A DNA stretch of 64,000 bases from Rhizobium sp. 007 (GCF_015353075.1 NZ_CP064188.1:868001-932000), one strand, 5' to 3'; positions 42,733 to 52,257 are shown, counted from the stretch's first letter. Numbers and translations are program-made. Notes: generated by a model from the letters alone, not told the origin.

Positions 42733-44367
42733 ATGGCGCAGTTCTTTATCGGCGTCGATGTGGGTACAGGCAGCGCGCGCGCAGGGGTCTTCGACGAGTA
42801 CGGCATTCTGCGGGCGGCTGCAAAACGCCCCATCACGATCTGGTATGAGGCAGGCAGCATCGTCGAGCAATCGAGCGAGCAGATATGGAAAGCGGTCTGC
42901 GACAGCGTCAAGGAAGCTGTCGCAGCGGCGGGAATTCCACCTGCAGCTGTTGCCGGTCTGGGTTTTGATGCCACCTGTTCTCTCGTTTCAGTGACGGCCG
43001 ACGGCGCCCCGGTCGCCGTTGGTCCCTCCGGCGACCCCAACCGCAATATCATCGTCTGGATGGATCACCGTGCCGCCGGTGAAGCTGCGGAAATCAATCT
43101 TGGAGACCATAAGGTCCTGCGTTATGTCGGCGGGCGGATCTCCCCGGAAATGGAAACGCCGAAGCTTCTCTGGCTGAAGCGCAATCTGCCGGCCTCCTTT
43201 GCCGCTGCCGGTCACTTCTTCGACCTTGCGGACTATCTGACCTGGCGCGCAACAGGCTCGCTCAGCCGGTCGGTCTGCACGGTCACCTGCAAATGGACCT
43301 TTCTTGCCCACGAGAACCGTTGGGATGCACGGTACTTCGAGGCGATCGGGCTCGAAGAATTGGCAGCCGAAGGCTTTTCCAGGATAGGCACGGACATCGT
43401 CGATCCCGGCACGGCGCTGGCAAATGGGCTCACCGAACAAGCCGCCGCCGATCTCGGATTGACGGTCGCAACGCCGGTCGGAGCTGCGCTGATCGATGCG
43501 CATGCGGGCGGTGTCGGCACGCTTGGCGGGGCCGAGGCAAGCGGCGATTCGGATGTCAGAAACAGGCTTGCCTACATCTTCGGTACATCCGCCTGCTCGA
43601 TGGCCTCAAGCGACAACCCGGTATTCGTCGATGGCGTCTGGGGACCGTACTTCTCGGCCATGGTGCCAGGGCTCTGGCTGACGGAAGGCGGGCAGTCAGC
43701 GGCAGGTGCTGCCATAGACCATCTTGTAACGATGCATCCCGCGTCCGGTGAAGCACAGGCGAACGCTGCCGCCGCGGGCGTGTCTCTTGTTACATGGCTT
43801 GACGGGCAAGCCACCGAGATGTGCCCGGACCTTGGGCGCGCCGTCGAGCTTGCCAAGTCTCTTCACGTCGTGCCGGAGTTTCTCGGAAACCGGTCACCGC
43901 ATGCCGACCCCGACGCGCGGGCAGTCGTCGCCGGCATCGGACTTGATACAGACATTTCCGACCTGATTTCCCTCTACATCGCCGGCCTCTGCGGCATCGG
44001 CTACGGCCTCAAGCAGCTCTTGGAAAAACTGGCGCAGGACGGCATTACGCTTGACCTGATCGTTGCCAGCGGTGGCGCGGCGCAAAGCAATCTCGTGCGG
44101 CAGCTTCTGGCCGATACGACGAATCTGCCCGTGGCGATCGCCGACACCGAGGAGCCTGTGCTGCTCGGTGCGGCAATGCTCGGGGCCGTCGCTGGCGGAC
44201 ATCATCATTCCCTGCCGGAAGCGATGAAGGCGATGTCGCGTCTCTCCAAAACTTTCCGTCCGACCGGTGGCGCGATTGCGGCTCTGCACAAAAACAGGTA
44301 CTGGGCTTTCGAACTGCTGCAGTCCGCAGACCGGAATGTCCGTTCGCTCTCATTGACCGGCGATTGA
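42733..44367 (+). CDS. FGGY-family pentulose kinase, probable D-ribulokinase
   Basis: The 544-residue kinase has the phosphate-1 motif GVDVGTGSARAGVFD at residues 7-21 and the FGGY C-terminal signature region with VASGGAAQSNLVRQLLADTT (about 438). The GTGSARAGVFD form is that of the ribulose/ribitol kinase branch (YDR109c/FGGY-like), not xylulokinase or glycerol kinase. The product would be D-ribulose 5-phosphate. ATG 42733 starts 2 nt after the dehydrogenase stop; a TTG at 42727 overlaps that stop. It ends 31 bp from the convergent fhuB stop. Confidence 0.85.
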   Translation: MAQFFIGVDVGTGSARAGVFDEYGILRAAAKRPITIWYEAGSIVEQSSEQIWKAVCDSVKEAVAAAGIPPAAVAGLGFDATCSLVSVTADGAPVAVGPSGDPNRNIIVWMDHRAAGEAAEINLGDHKVLRYVGGRISPEMETPKLLWLKRNLPASFAAAGHFFDLADYLTWRATGSLSRSVCTVTCKWTFLAHENRWDARYFEAIGLEELAAEGFSRIGTDIVDPGTALANGLTEQAAADLGLTVATPVGAALIDAHAGGVGTLGGAEASGDSDVRNRLAYIFGTSACSMASSDNPVFVDGVWGPYFSAMVPGLWLTEGGQSAAGAAIDHLVTMHPASGEAQANAAAAGVSLVTWLDGQATEMCPDLGRAVELAKSLHVVPEFLGNRSPHADPDARAVVAGIGLDTDISDLISLYIAGLCGIGYGLKQLLEKLAQDGITLDLIVASGGAAQSNLVRQLLADTTNLPVAIADTEEPVLLGAAMLGAVAGGHHHSLPEAMKAMSRLSKTFRPTGGAIAALHKNRYWAFELLQSADRNVRSLSLTGD

Positions 44368-44398
44368 TCGCTTCGCTGCTAAAGGCAGAAGGCGAGGT

Positions 44399-46399
44399 CT
44401 ATCGGGAGCGGCTCATTGCGATCAGAAAAAACGGGCCGCCGGCGAGAGCTGTCAGCAGACCTGCCGGTATCTGCCACGGAAAAAGGATGGTTCTTCCCGT
44501 CCAGTCGGCCGCGATCAATATGAGTGCACCGTAAAAAGCGGATGCGAATATTTCGCCGGCCGGTCTTCGGAACCCCGTCATTCTCGCAAAGTGCGGCGCC
44601 ATCAGCCCGACGAAACTGAGCGGTCCGATCAGCAGCGTGGCGACGGCTGTCGGGATCGCGATGAGGCAAAGGAGGATGGCGCGAACGGCAACGACACCGA
44701 GGCCCAGCGAGCGCGACACGGTTTCGCCAAGCGGCAAGACGGCGAGCCAGCGGATCGTCAAAGGCGCGACGGATAGAAGAAGGATCGCGACAGCGGCTGC
44801 TGCTGTCGCCTGAGTTGGAGTTGCCCGGTAGGTGGATCCCGAGAGCCAGGCGAGCAGGAAGTCCGTCCTCGGATCGCCGCTTGCAAGAGCGAGAGCTGCG
44901 AGCGCCGAGGCAAGCGTCGTCACAGATGTCCCCGCGAGCAGAAGCTTCTCCGGCGAAAGGCGCTGCCGGCCAGCGACAAACATGACGAGCGCGAGTGTTG
45001 CCAAGGCGCCGACGCTTGCGGCCGTTGCCAGTGAAAGCCCATCGATGCTGGACGTGACGACAAAAAGCGCAAGTACGCCGAGGCTTGCCCCACCTGAGAC
45101 ACCGATCACTTCGGGAGCAGCCATGCTGTTTGTGGTCATCCGCTGAAGCAATGTGCCGCAAACGCCAAACATGGCTCCCGCTGCAAGCGCCACGCCGATC
45201 CGTGGCAACCGCAATTCGGCCAATTGACCGATCTCTGCTGCCGCGATGGAGCCCCAGCCGTTTGCGCCCTTTCCAAAGAAAAAAGCAAGGCCTGTCGCAA
45301 CAACAAGTGCCACGGCAAGCAGAAGAAGAGCCGGCATTCCGTGAGGAGTGACGGCAGCGAATGTGCCGTCTCGGCTGTCGAGGGACACGGTCTTCAAACG
45401 AAGCAGGAAGAAGAACAGCAAGGGCGCTCCGAGAAGTGCTGTCGCAGCGCCTGCGGGAAATGCCACCTCCCTGAAGTGGAACTGGATCAGTTGATCGACC
45501 AGCCAAAGCTGCGAGGCGGCAATCAGTGGTGACCAGACCATGCGCTGCAGCAGCGTCCTTGCGCCGGCTATGCGCGCGAAGGCCGGGGCTGCGAGTGCAA
45601 TGAAGCTTATGACGCCGGCTGCCGCAACGACGAATGCGCTCATTGCTACTGCGATCGAAAGACCGATCAGCCTGATGGCTGCCGGCCTCATGCCAAGGCT
45701 ACCGGCACTTTCATCACCCGCTTCCAGCAGCCGCAAGGGCCGCAGGAACATGAATGTAAGGACACTGCAAACAGTAATCTGCGGAAGGAGCGCTCGGATG
45801 ACGGCGTCGCCGTTCTGGATCAACGATCCGCTCTGCCAGATGAAAAGCTCCTCGGTGTACTCGCGATTGATGGCCATGAGCAGGGCGCTCGCCGAGCCGC
45901 AGGTCAAACTGACGACAAGCCCTGAGACAATGACGGCGACTGGCGAAAATTGCCGGCGCTGTGCGAGCAAAAAGACGAGGAACGTCGTCAACGCACCGCC
46001 CAGAAGCGCGATGACACCGCGTCCGTTTTCGAGCGCGACGGGGGCGTAAAGCGTTGCGATGGTCAAGGCGAGCCCGGCACCGGCATTCGTGCCGATGGTC
46101 GTTGGCTCTGCCAGCGGGTTGCGAAGCAGATGCTGGATCAGGATGCCGGAGAGCCCGAGGCCCAGGCCGGCGAGGATGCTGACCGCGACACGCGGCATGA
46201 AGGCATGGCGGAAAAGCAGTTCCTGCGATTTCGCATTGTCGGTATCGACAAGCGCGGACCACCAGGAGGAAGGCGGCAACAGCCGTTCGGCTCCGGCAAC
46301 GGTCAGGGCCATCGCGGTGATCGCGGGAATGGCGACGAGCAGGATGAGTTTCCAAAAGCCGCTGGGTTCCGCCGATATCGGCTGATCGATTGCCATCAT
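44399..46399 (-). CDS. fhuB: Fe3+-hydroxamate ABC transporter permease, duplicated FhuB type
   Basis: The 666-residue protein holds two fused BtuC/FecD-type permease units (about residues 15-335 and 345-660), each with about ten membrane helices. Both halves carry the GLGLSGILIQHLLRNPLAEP-type block: the first as written, the second as GVCGTLLQRMTTNSMAAPEV. This fusion is diagnostic of FhuB, which serves alone with FhuC and FhuD in ferric-hydroxamate import. It overlaps the stop of fhuD by ATGA. It is the last gene of the minus-strand iron operon. Confidence 0.93.
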   Translation of the reverse strand: MMAIDQPISAEPSGFWKLILLVAIPAITAMALTVAGAERLLPPSSWWSALVDTDNAKSQELLFRHAFMPRVAVSILAGLGLGLSGILIQHLLRNPLAEPTTIGTNAGAGLALTIATLYAPVALENGRGVIALLGGALTTFLVFLLAQRRQFSPVAVIVSGLVVSLTCGSASALLMAINREYTEELFIWQSGSLIQNGDAVIRALLPQITVCSVLTFMFLRPLRLLEAGDESAGSLGMRPAAIRLIGLSIAVAMSAFVVAAAGVISFIALAAPAFARIAGARTLLQRMVWSPLIAASQLWLVDQLIQFHFREVAFPAGAATALLGAPLLFFFLLRLKTVSLDSRDGTFAAVTPHGMPALLLLAVALVVATGLAFFFGKGANGWGSIAAAEIGQLAELRLPRIGVALAAGAMFGVCGTLLQRMTTNSMAAPEVIGVSGGASLGVLALFVVTSSIDGLSLATAASVGALATLALVMFVAGRQRLSPEKLLLAGTSVTTLASALAALALASGDPRTDFLLAWLSGSTYRATPTQATAAAAVAILLLSVAPLTIRWLAVLPLGETVSRSLGLGVVAVRAILLCLIAIPTAVATLLIGPLSFVGLMAPHFARMTGFRRPAGEIFASAFYGALILIAADWTGRTILFPWQIPAGLLTALAGGPFFLIAMSRSR

Positions 46400-47253
46400 G
46401 CCTGCACGACGTTTTCGATCAAGTTGGCGAAACGGGCGGCAGCGGCCAACCCGCCGAAGGGCCAGACCGGCGGAATCGTTGCAACATTTCCAGCTCTGAC
46501 ACAGGGCAGGCTGGTCCAGAGCGAACTCTGCTCAATGCGGATGCGGATATGCGCCGGGATCGGATCGAGCGAAACCAGACGGGCATTACCGATTGCCGTA
46601 AGCGCATCGATGCCAACGGTTGAAAATCCCCAGTCCGATGTCCCTCCGGTCCACGCGTTGACCAGCCCGATGCGGTCAAACACGTCTTGAAACAGGCTGC
46701 CTCTTCCATAGACCCGCACGTGGCGGTCGTCGAACATGCTGACGATCACGATCGGACCGGCCGGGCGGGTGCGAAGAGCATCCCTGGTATCATTGATCGT
46801 GCGCATGGCTTGGCTGACATGCTCCCGCGCTTCCTCCTCCCGTCGGAGAAGAGCGCCGAGTTTTACGGTTTCGGCTGCCGCCTGAGCAAGCGGCGTGCTC
46901 TTTCCGTCATAGAACGGAACGCTGAAAATCGGCGCAAAGCGCGCAAACATTGTTTCATCGATCCCGTAGCCATAGGCGCCTGCGATCAGATCGGGACGAA
47001 GCGCGCTGATCACTTCGAGGTTCGGTTCACCGCGGGCGCCGAGATCAAATGTCGACAAGGGCAGGGCGGGCGCAGCGACCCAGTCCCGATAGCCTTTGAG
47101 ATCGGCAACCGCCAATGGCTGCACGCCGAGCGACATGAACATTTCGGCCGATGTCCATTCGAGGCAGACGATGCGTCGCGGCGGGGCTGCGAAGGCCGCC
47201 GGTGCGAAAGCCGATGCGGCAAGCCCGCCGAGTAATGTCCGCCGGGTAAACAT
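46396..47253 (-). CDS. fhuD: Iron-siderophore ABC transporter, substrate-binding protein
   Basis: The 285-residue protein has a twin-arginine-type leader (MFTRRTLLGGLAASAFAPA, cleavage near FAA at about 23) and the FhuD/BtuF-type fold (RRIVCLEWTSAEMFMSLG at the start, EVISALRPDLIAGAYGY, late FGGLAAAARFA). The start at 47253 shares one base with the fhuA stop (TAATG), so it is translationally coupled to the receptor gene. It passes ferric siderophore from the periplasm to FhuB. The ligand is presumably hydroxamate-type from the FhuB fusion. Confidence 0.9.
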   Translation of the reverse strand: MFTRRTLLGGLAASAFAPAAFAAPPRRIVCLEWTSAEMFMSLGVQPLAVADLKGYRDWVAAPALPLSTFDLGARGEPNLEVISALRPDLIAGAYGYGIDETMFARFAPIFSVPFYDGKSTPLAQAAAETVKLGALLRREEEAREHVSQAMRTINDTRDALRTRPAGPIVIVSMFDDRHVRVYGRGSLFQDVFDRIGLVNAWTGGTSDWGFSTVGIDALTAIGNARLVSLDPIPAHIRIRIEQSSLWTSLPCVRAGNVATIPPVWPFGGLAAAARFANLIENVVQA

Positions 47254-49373
47254 TACCAACGGTATTTCACCGAGCCGACGATCTTGCGGCCCTCGGCGAA
47301 AAAGCATCCGGCCGTTTGCGAAAAGCACGTAGCCACATAGCGCTTGTCGAAGAGATTACTGACGTTCAGCTGGAACTCGTAGTCTTTCCACTGGTAATTT
47401 GCGGCAAGGTCGACAAGCGTGACGCTCGGAACCTTGAAGGAATTCGCATCGTCGCCATAGGTCGATCCGATGTAGCGGATGCCTGCCGCTAGGCCGAGAC
47501 CCTCCAACGTGCCGCGCTGGACCGTGTACTTTGCCCACAACGACGCGCGATGGCGCGGCACGCCGTAGGGCGTGTTGCCGCCGGTTCCTTCGGTATCGTC
47601 CATGATCTCGGTATCGAGATAGGCATAAGCGAGCCTGATATCCCAGCCCTCATCGAGGCTTGCGACGCCTTCGAGTTCGATGCCGCGGGAGCGGATTTCT
47701 CCGGTCTGCACCGCAGTACTTCCTTGATAGCGAACTGCATTGTCTTTCGTCAGATCAAAGGCCGAAAGCGTCACGAAGCTGTTATAGCCTTCCGGCTGAT
47801 ACTTCACGCCGACCTCGTATTGCCGCCCGGTTTCGGGATCAAAGCTCGGATCGTCAAGCACCGGCATGAACGAGGTCGAATAGCTGGCGTAGGGCGCAAG
47901 ACCGTTATCGGCCAGATAGACAAGGCCGAGGCGGCCGGTAAAGGCACTATCGGATTTGTCCGTGCGGCTTCCGTCAAACTGCTCGAGCGTTTCCGTTCGC
48001 GCCCAGTCGTGACGGAGGCCGCCCGTCAGCACGAATTTGTCGAACTTGACCTGGTCGTTCACGTAAAGGCCGAGCTGATGCTGTGTCGTCTTCGCGTCTG
48101 TATAGACATCAAGTGCTGGCAGCGACGAGCCGTAGACCGGATTGAAGACATCTATGGGATCGACATCGGCATAGGTGCCCCAGTCTTTGAAATGCGTATA
48201 CTGATAATCCAGCCCGAAAAGCATCTTATGCGCAAGCGGACCGGTGTCGAACATTGCCTCCGCCTGATTGTCGATCGCAAAGCTTGCCAGCTGCGATCGG
48301 CCTTCGTCGGCATAGCGCATGAGTGTGCGTCCGTCGGCGGCGAGTCCGTTGCCAAAAACGCCTTCCTGTACGTTTTTCAGATAGGAAAAGCGCGCGTTCT
48401 GCCGGAAAGCCCACGTCTCGTCGATCTGGTGCTCGAACGCGTAGCCGATCGTCGCAATCGTCAGGTCGTAGCGGTCAAAATCCGGTTCGCCGACAAACCT
48501 GTCGCGTGGAATTTCGCCATTCGCGTTCGGCAGGACGGTTCCGGATGCAGGCAGAAACTGGATGCCCCAGCCGGTGAAGTCCTTCTGGTATTTTGCAAAG
48601 ACCGTCAGGCTCGTTTCGTCGTCCGGCGCCCATTTGACGGAGGGTGCGAGGTAGACGCGATCGTCGTTGACGAAGTCCACGTGTGTGTCGCCCTTGCGGC
48701 TAAGACCCGTCAGGCGGTAGCTGAATACGCCGTCTTCGGTGATCGGACCACCAATATCGAATTGTGCTTCGTAGCGGTCGAAGCTGCCGACGCTGAGGCC
48801 CACTTCGCCGAACGCTTCGGCAGTCGGGCGTTTGCTGGAGTAATTGATGATGCCACCGGGGCTGTTCTGCCCGTAAAGTACGGAAGCCGGACCGCGCACA
48901 AGCTCGATGGCTTCGGCGCCGTAAGTCTCCAGCGACAGGAAGGAGGCGAATTCCGTTCCCTTCGAATGCAGGCCATCGACATAGAAGATTTCGTCGGAGA
49001 CGTTGAAGCCGCGGATTTGCAGCCCATAGCCGCGAGTATCCGATCCATTATTCTCGCCGGCGACGCCTGCGCTGTAACGCAGGGCCGCATTCAGAGTTTC
49101 GGCACCTTGCGCGTCGATCTGGTCCGCCGTGATCACCGACACGGACTGCGGCGTTTCGATCAGCGGGGTATCGCTCTTGCCGGCTGCGCGCCCGGCTTTG
49201 GCAACGTAACCTTCCTCTTCGAATATGCCGCTGCTGTGTGCACCGCCATCCCCTTGGATGACGACAGGCTGCAGCACCGTCGCTGCCTGATCCTGCGCAA
49301 GCGCTGGTAGAAAAAAGCCTGCGCTGCATGAAAGTGAAAGAATGGTGCGGCCAAGCGCGGAACGAAAGGACAT
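47253..49373 (-). CDS. TonB-dependent ferric-siderophore receptor (FhuA-like)
   Basis: The 706-residue outer-membrane receptor has a signal peptide (about 27 residues, FFLPALAQ), a TonB-box-like start (TVLQPVVIQG), a plug domain (DTPLIETPQSVSVITADQID; GFNVSDEIFYVDGL) and a 22-strand barrel ending in aromatic residues (VGSVKYRW). The last gene part has a Cys pair (CFSQTAGC). The ATG at 49373 follows GGGGAG; the longer reading has no such site. It lies between fhuC and fhuD, and gives the operon its outer-membrane step. TonB-ExbBD are not in the window. The siderophore is unknown. Confidence 0.93.
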   Translation of the reverse strand: MSFRSALGRTILSLSCSAGFFLPALAQDQAATVLQPVVIQGDGGAHSSGIFEEEGYVAKAGRAAGKSDTPLIETPQSVSVITADQIDAQGAETLNAALRYSAGVAGENNGSDTRGYGLQIRGFNVSDEIFYVDGLHSKGTEFASFLSLETYGAEAIELVRGPASVLYGQNSPGGIINYSSKRPTAEAFGEVGLSVGSFDRYEAQFDIGGPITEDGVFSYRLTGLSRKGDTHVDFVNDDRVYLAPSVKWAPDDETSLTVFAKYQKDFTGWGIQFLPASGTVLPNANGEIPRDRFVGEPDFDRYDLTIATIGYAFEHQIDETWAFRQNARFSYLKNVQEGVFGNGLAADGRTLMRYADEGRSQLASFAIDNQAEAMFDTGPLAHKMLFGLDYQYTHFKDWGTYADVDPIDVFNPVYGSSLPALDVYTDAKTTQHQLGLYVNDQVKFDKFVLTGGLRHDWARTETLEQFDGSRTDKSDSAFTGRLGLVYLADNGLAPYASYSTSFMPVLDDPSFDPETGRQYEVGVKYQPEGYNSFVTLSAFDLTKDNAVRYQGSTAVQTGEIRSRGIELEGVASLDEGWDIRLAYAYLDTEIMDDTEGTGGNTPYGVPRHRASLWAKYTVQRGTLEGLGLAAGIRYIGSTYGDDANSFKVPSVTLVDLAANYQWKDYEFQLNVSNLFDKRYVATCFSQTAGCFFAEGRKIVGSVKYRW

Positions 49374-49459
49374 CGCTGCTCCCCAGGCAAAATTCGATAT
49401 CGAAATGAAATGCTGGTGGCTGGGGCGCAGGGCCGTGGCTTCCGTGCCCGACACCTATT

Positions 49460-49484
49460 AAAGTTGCCAATAACTGTCAACTTT
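49460..49484 (-). promoter_or_regulatory. Inverted repeat and -35-like element upstream of the receptor gene
   Basis: AAAGTTG (49460-49466) and CAACTTT (49478-49484) form an inverted repeat with an 11 bp spacer in the 151 bp gap between fhuC and the receptor gene. On the minus strand TTGACA (49480 to 49475) is a perfect -35 inside it. A separate, regulated promoter for the receptor is likely; the -10 is unclear. Confidence 0.45.
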
Positions 49485-49524
49485 CAGGCGGGAAGTTTCC
49501 GCCTTCGAACTTGCAATCCAGGGA

Positions 49525-50361
49525 TTATTGGGCCACCGCCACAAGCCGACCGGATCGTTGCTGCATCACATCCATCCGGACATTGTAGATCTTATCGAGT
49601 TCGGCAGGTCTCATGATTTCCGCCGGTGACCCCCGTGAGATCAAGCGCCCGGAATGCAGCGCGACGATTTCGTCGCAGAATCTCGCCGCCATGTTGACGT
49701 CGTGAAGCACGGCGATGACGCTGAGGCCCTTCTCGCGCGAAAGTGTCTGGGTGAGCGCCAGCACTTCGAGTTGATGGCCGATGTCGAGTGCCGAGATGGG
49801 TTCGTCAAGCAGTAGGCAATCGGCATCTTGGGCTACAAGCATGGCCAGCCAAACGCGTTGGCGTTCTCCGCCCGACAGCGTATCGACAAGCCTGCGGGCC
49901 AATGAGGCGGTGCCTGTCAGTTCAAGCGCCTCGGAAACCTTGGTGCGATCCGCTTCTGCGAAGCGGCCGAGCGCACCATGCCAGGGGTAGCGGCCGAGCG
50001 CGACAAGCTCCTTGACAAGCATCCCCGGCGCTGCCGGCGTCTGCTGCGGCAGGTAGCCGAGGCGGCGGGCAAAGGCGCGGCCCGGCCATTCGCCAAGCGC
50101 CTTGCCTTCGAAGCGTATCGTGCCGGAAGAAGGCTGTTGCTGGCGGGCGAGAAGCTTCAGCAGCGTCGATTTTCCGGAACCGTTATGGCCGATCAGCCCG
50201 ACCGTTTTGCCGGCTTCAAAATCCAGCGTCAGCGGGTGCAGCAGGGTACGGCCCTCGATGACGAAGCTGACGCCTTGAAGAGAGAGCATGGAAGCGGTGC
50301 CCGCGTCGGAACCTTTCGCCTTAGCGGCAGTTGCCGGTTTCTTATCAACATGCAATGTCAT
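49525..50361 (-). CDS. fhuC: Iron-siderophore ABC transporter ATP-binding protein
   Basis: The 278-residue ATPase has Walker A GHNGSGKST (about residues 58-66), signature LSGGERQR (about 162), Walker B CLLLDEPISALD and H-loop VLHDVNMAARFCD, the last being typical for FepC/FhuC-type proteins. ATG 50361 is the first ATG of the frame; a TTG lies 27 nt upstream. No strong ribosome site is seen, so the start is moderately sure and a leaderless message is possible. It is the first gene of the iron operon, divergent from an ABC exporter, with an iron box between them. Confidence 0.9.
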   Translation of the reverse strand: MTLHVDKKPATAAKAKGSDAGTASMLSLQGVSFVIEGRTLLHPLTLDFEAGKTVGLIGHNGSGKSTLLKLLARQQQPSSGTIRFEGKALGEWPGRAFARRLGYLPQQTPAAPGMLVKELVALGRYPWHGALGRFAEADRTKVSEALELTGTASLARRLVDTLSGGERQRVWLAMLVAQDADCLLLDEPISALDIGHQLEVLALTQTLSREKGLSVIAVLHDVNMAARFCDEIVALHSGRLISRGSPAEIMRPAELDKIYNVRMDVMQQRSGRLVAVAQ

Positions 50362-50394
50362 GCACAGCGCCCTATTGGCTCTCGTCAAAAAATA

Positions 50395-50409
50395 TGAGAA
50401 TGCGGATCA
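50395..50409. promoter_or_regulatory. RirA-type iron-responsive box (TGA-N9-TCA)
   Basis: TGAGAATGCGGATCA fits the IRO consensus TGA-N9-TCA bound by RirA in rhizobia. An overlapping inverted repeat, ATGCG/CGCAT, lies at 50400-50419. The site is 34 bp from the fhuC start and 67 bp from the exporter start, so both divergent genes could be iron-repressed. The consensus is short and the call rests on location. Confidence 0.55.
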
Positions 50410-50475
50410 TGTTTCGCATCAATGCGCGCTTATCGTCAATGCCGCCGTTTAAGCTTACTCCCTTTAAAGGTCGAA

Positions 50476-52197
50476 ATGCTCCGCCGCTTCTTTTCCTATT
50501 ACAGGCCCTATCGCGGCCTCTTCGTGCTGGATTTCAGCTGCGCGATCATCTCCGGCCTGCTCGAGCTCGGCTTTCCGATGGCTGTGAAGCTGTTCGTCGA
50601 TCGGCTTCTGATCGGCCAGGACTGGCTGCTCATTTTATTGGCATCTGCCGGTCTTCTGGTGGTTTATGCGATCAACACCGGCCTGATGGCGATCGTCACC
50701 TATTGGGGCCACATGCTCGGCATCAACATCGAGACCGACATGCGCCGAGCGGCCTTCGACCATCTTCAGAAGCTTTCCTTCAGCTATTACGACAATCAGA
50801 AGACCGGACATCTGGTCGGCCGTCTAACGAAGGATCTCGAAGAGATCGGCGAGGTGGCCCATCACGGTCCCGAGGATCTTTTCATTGCGGTGATGACTTT
50901 TGCAGGCGCACTCATCTTGATGCTGACTGTCAATTGGCAGCTCGCGCTCATCACCGCCATCATCGTGCCGCTGACGGCGTGGGTGACCAGCCGTTACGGA
51001 ACCCGGATGACGAGGAATTCGCGGGCGCTCTTCGGGCGCGTCGGCGATTTCAATGCCCGGATCGAAGAGAGCGTCGGCGGCGTCAGGGTCGTGCAGGCCT
51101 TCGGCAACGAGGACCATGAACGGGCTCTCTTCGAAAATGACAATCAAAGCTACCGGAAGACGAAACTCCAAGCCTACCGCATCATGGCTGCCAGCACGTC
51201 GCTGAGTTACATGAGCATGCGGCTGACGCAGATGATCGTGATGATCGCCGGCAGCTATTTCGTTCTGGCGGGCGAGCTGACGGCCGGTGGCTTCATTGGT
51301 TTCCTGCTTCTCGTCGGCGTCTTCTTCCGGCCCGTCGAGAAGATCAACTCGGTGATCGAGACCTACCCGAAAGGCATTGCCGGTTTCCGGCGGTTTACCG
51401 AACTGATCGACACAGAACCCGATATCGAGGATGCGCCCGACGCGATCGAAGTCGATCATTTGAGGGGCGAAATCGCCTATCGCGACGTGTCTTTCGCCTA
51501 TAGCAGCGGAAAGCCGGCGCTTAAGCATGTCAATCTGACGATCAGGGCAGGCGAGACGGTTGCGTTCGTCGGCCCCTCTGGCGCGGGAAAGACGACGATA
51601 TGCTCGCTGCTGCCACGCTTTTATGAAGTCGGCGACGGCGCCATCTCGGTGGACGGCATCGACATCCGCCATATGAAGCTCGCCTCGCTCAGACGTCAGA
51701 TCGGTGTCGTGCAGCAGGATGTCTTTCTGTTCGCAGGAACGATTCGCGAAAACATCGCCTATGGGAGGCTGGACGCCGGCGAAGCCGATATTGTCGAGGC
51801 CGCTATGCGCGCCAAGCTTGACGGCATGATTGCGTCGCTGCCAGACGGGCTGGATACGATGATCGGCGAACGCGGCGTCAAATTGTCGGGTGGCCAGAAA
51901 CAGCGCCTGGCAATTGCCCGCATGTTCCTGAAGAACCCGCCGATCCTCATCCTCGACGAGGCGACGTCGGCGCTCGACACAGAGACCGAACGTCAGATAC
52001 AACAATCGCTGGCCAAGCTTGCCGAAGGCAGGACGACGCTGATTATCGCGCACCGGCTGGCAACAATACGCGACGCGGACCGGATCGTTGTCGTCGACGG
52101 CTCACGTGTCGTGGAAGAGGGTTCGCATGCCGAGTTGCTAAAGCGGCGCGGCCATTACAGGCGCCTATACGATGCCCAACTTGCCACCAGTTCTTAA
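50476..52197 (+). CDS. ABC exporter, fused permease and ATPase (MsbA-like)
   Basis: The 573-residue half-transporter has a six-helix exporter domain (about residues 15-310) and an ATPase with Walker A GPSGAGKTT (about 367-375), signature LSGGQKQR (about 474), Walker B ILILDEATSALD and H-loop IAHRLAT. All motifs are canonical. It acts as a homodimer in the inner membrane. It is divergent from the fhu operon across a shared iron-box region, which suggests export of a siderophore or an iron-linked compound; no siderophore synthetase is in the window. ATG 50476 has AAAGG upstream. Confidence 0.9.
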   Translation: MLRRFFSYYRPYRGLFVLDFSCAIISGLLELGFPMAVKLFVDRLLIGQDWLLILLASAGLLVVYAINTGLMAIVTYWGHMLGINIETDMRRAAFDHLQKLSFSYYDNQKTGHLVGRLTKDLEEIGEVAHHGPEDLFIAVMTFAGALILMLTVNWQLALITAIIVPLTAWVTSRYGTRMTRNSRALFGRVGDFNARIEESVGGVRVVQAFGNEDHERALFENDNQSYRKTKLQAYRIMAASTSLSYMSMRLTQMIVMIAGSYFVLAGELTAGGFIGFLLLVGVFFRPVEKINSVIETYPKGIAGFRRFTELIDTEPDIEDAPDAIEVDHLRGEIAYRDVSFAYSSGKPALKHVNLTIRAGETVAFVGPSGAGKTTICSLLPRFYEVGDGAISVDGIDIRHMKLASLRRQIGVVQQDVFLFAGTIRENIAYGRLDAGEADIVEAAMRAKLDGMIASLPDGLDTMIGERGVKLSGGQKQRLAIARMFLKNPPILILDEATSALDTETERQIQQSLAKLAEGRTTLIIAHRLATIRDADRIVVVDGSRVVEEGSHAELLKRRGHYRRLYDAQLATSS

Positions 52198-52244
52198 CCA
52201 CGGCCATGAGGCGGTTGCCGTCTCGACAGTCGTGGCGAAGCGAA

Positions 52245-52254
52245 TTATCTATAA
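52245..52254. promoter_or_regulatory. BioR box upstream of bioR
   Basis: TTATCTATAA is a perfect match to the BioR recognition palindrome of alphaproteobacteria (TTATMTATAA). It ends 3 bp before the bioR ATG, where the ribosome site would be, so autorepression is expected. Confidence 0.85.
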
Positions 52255-52257
52255 AAA

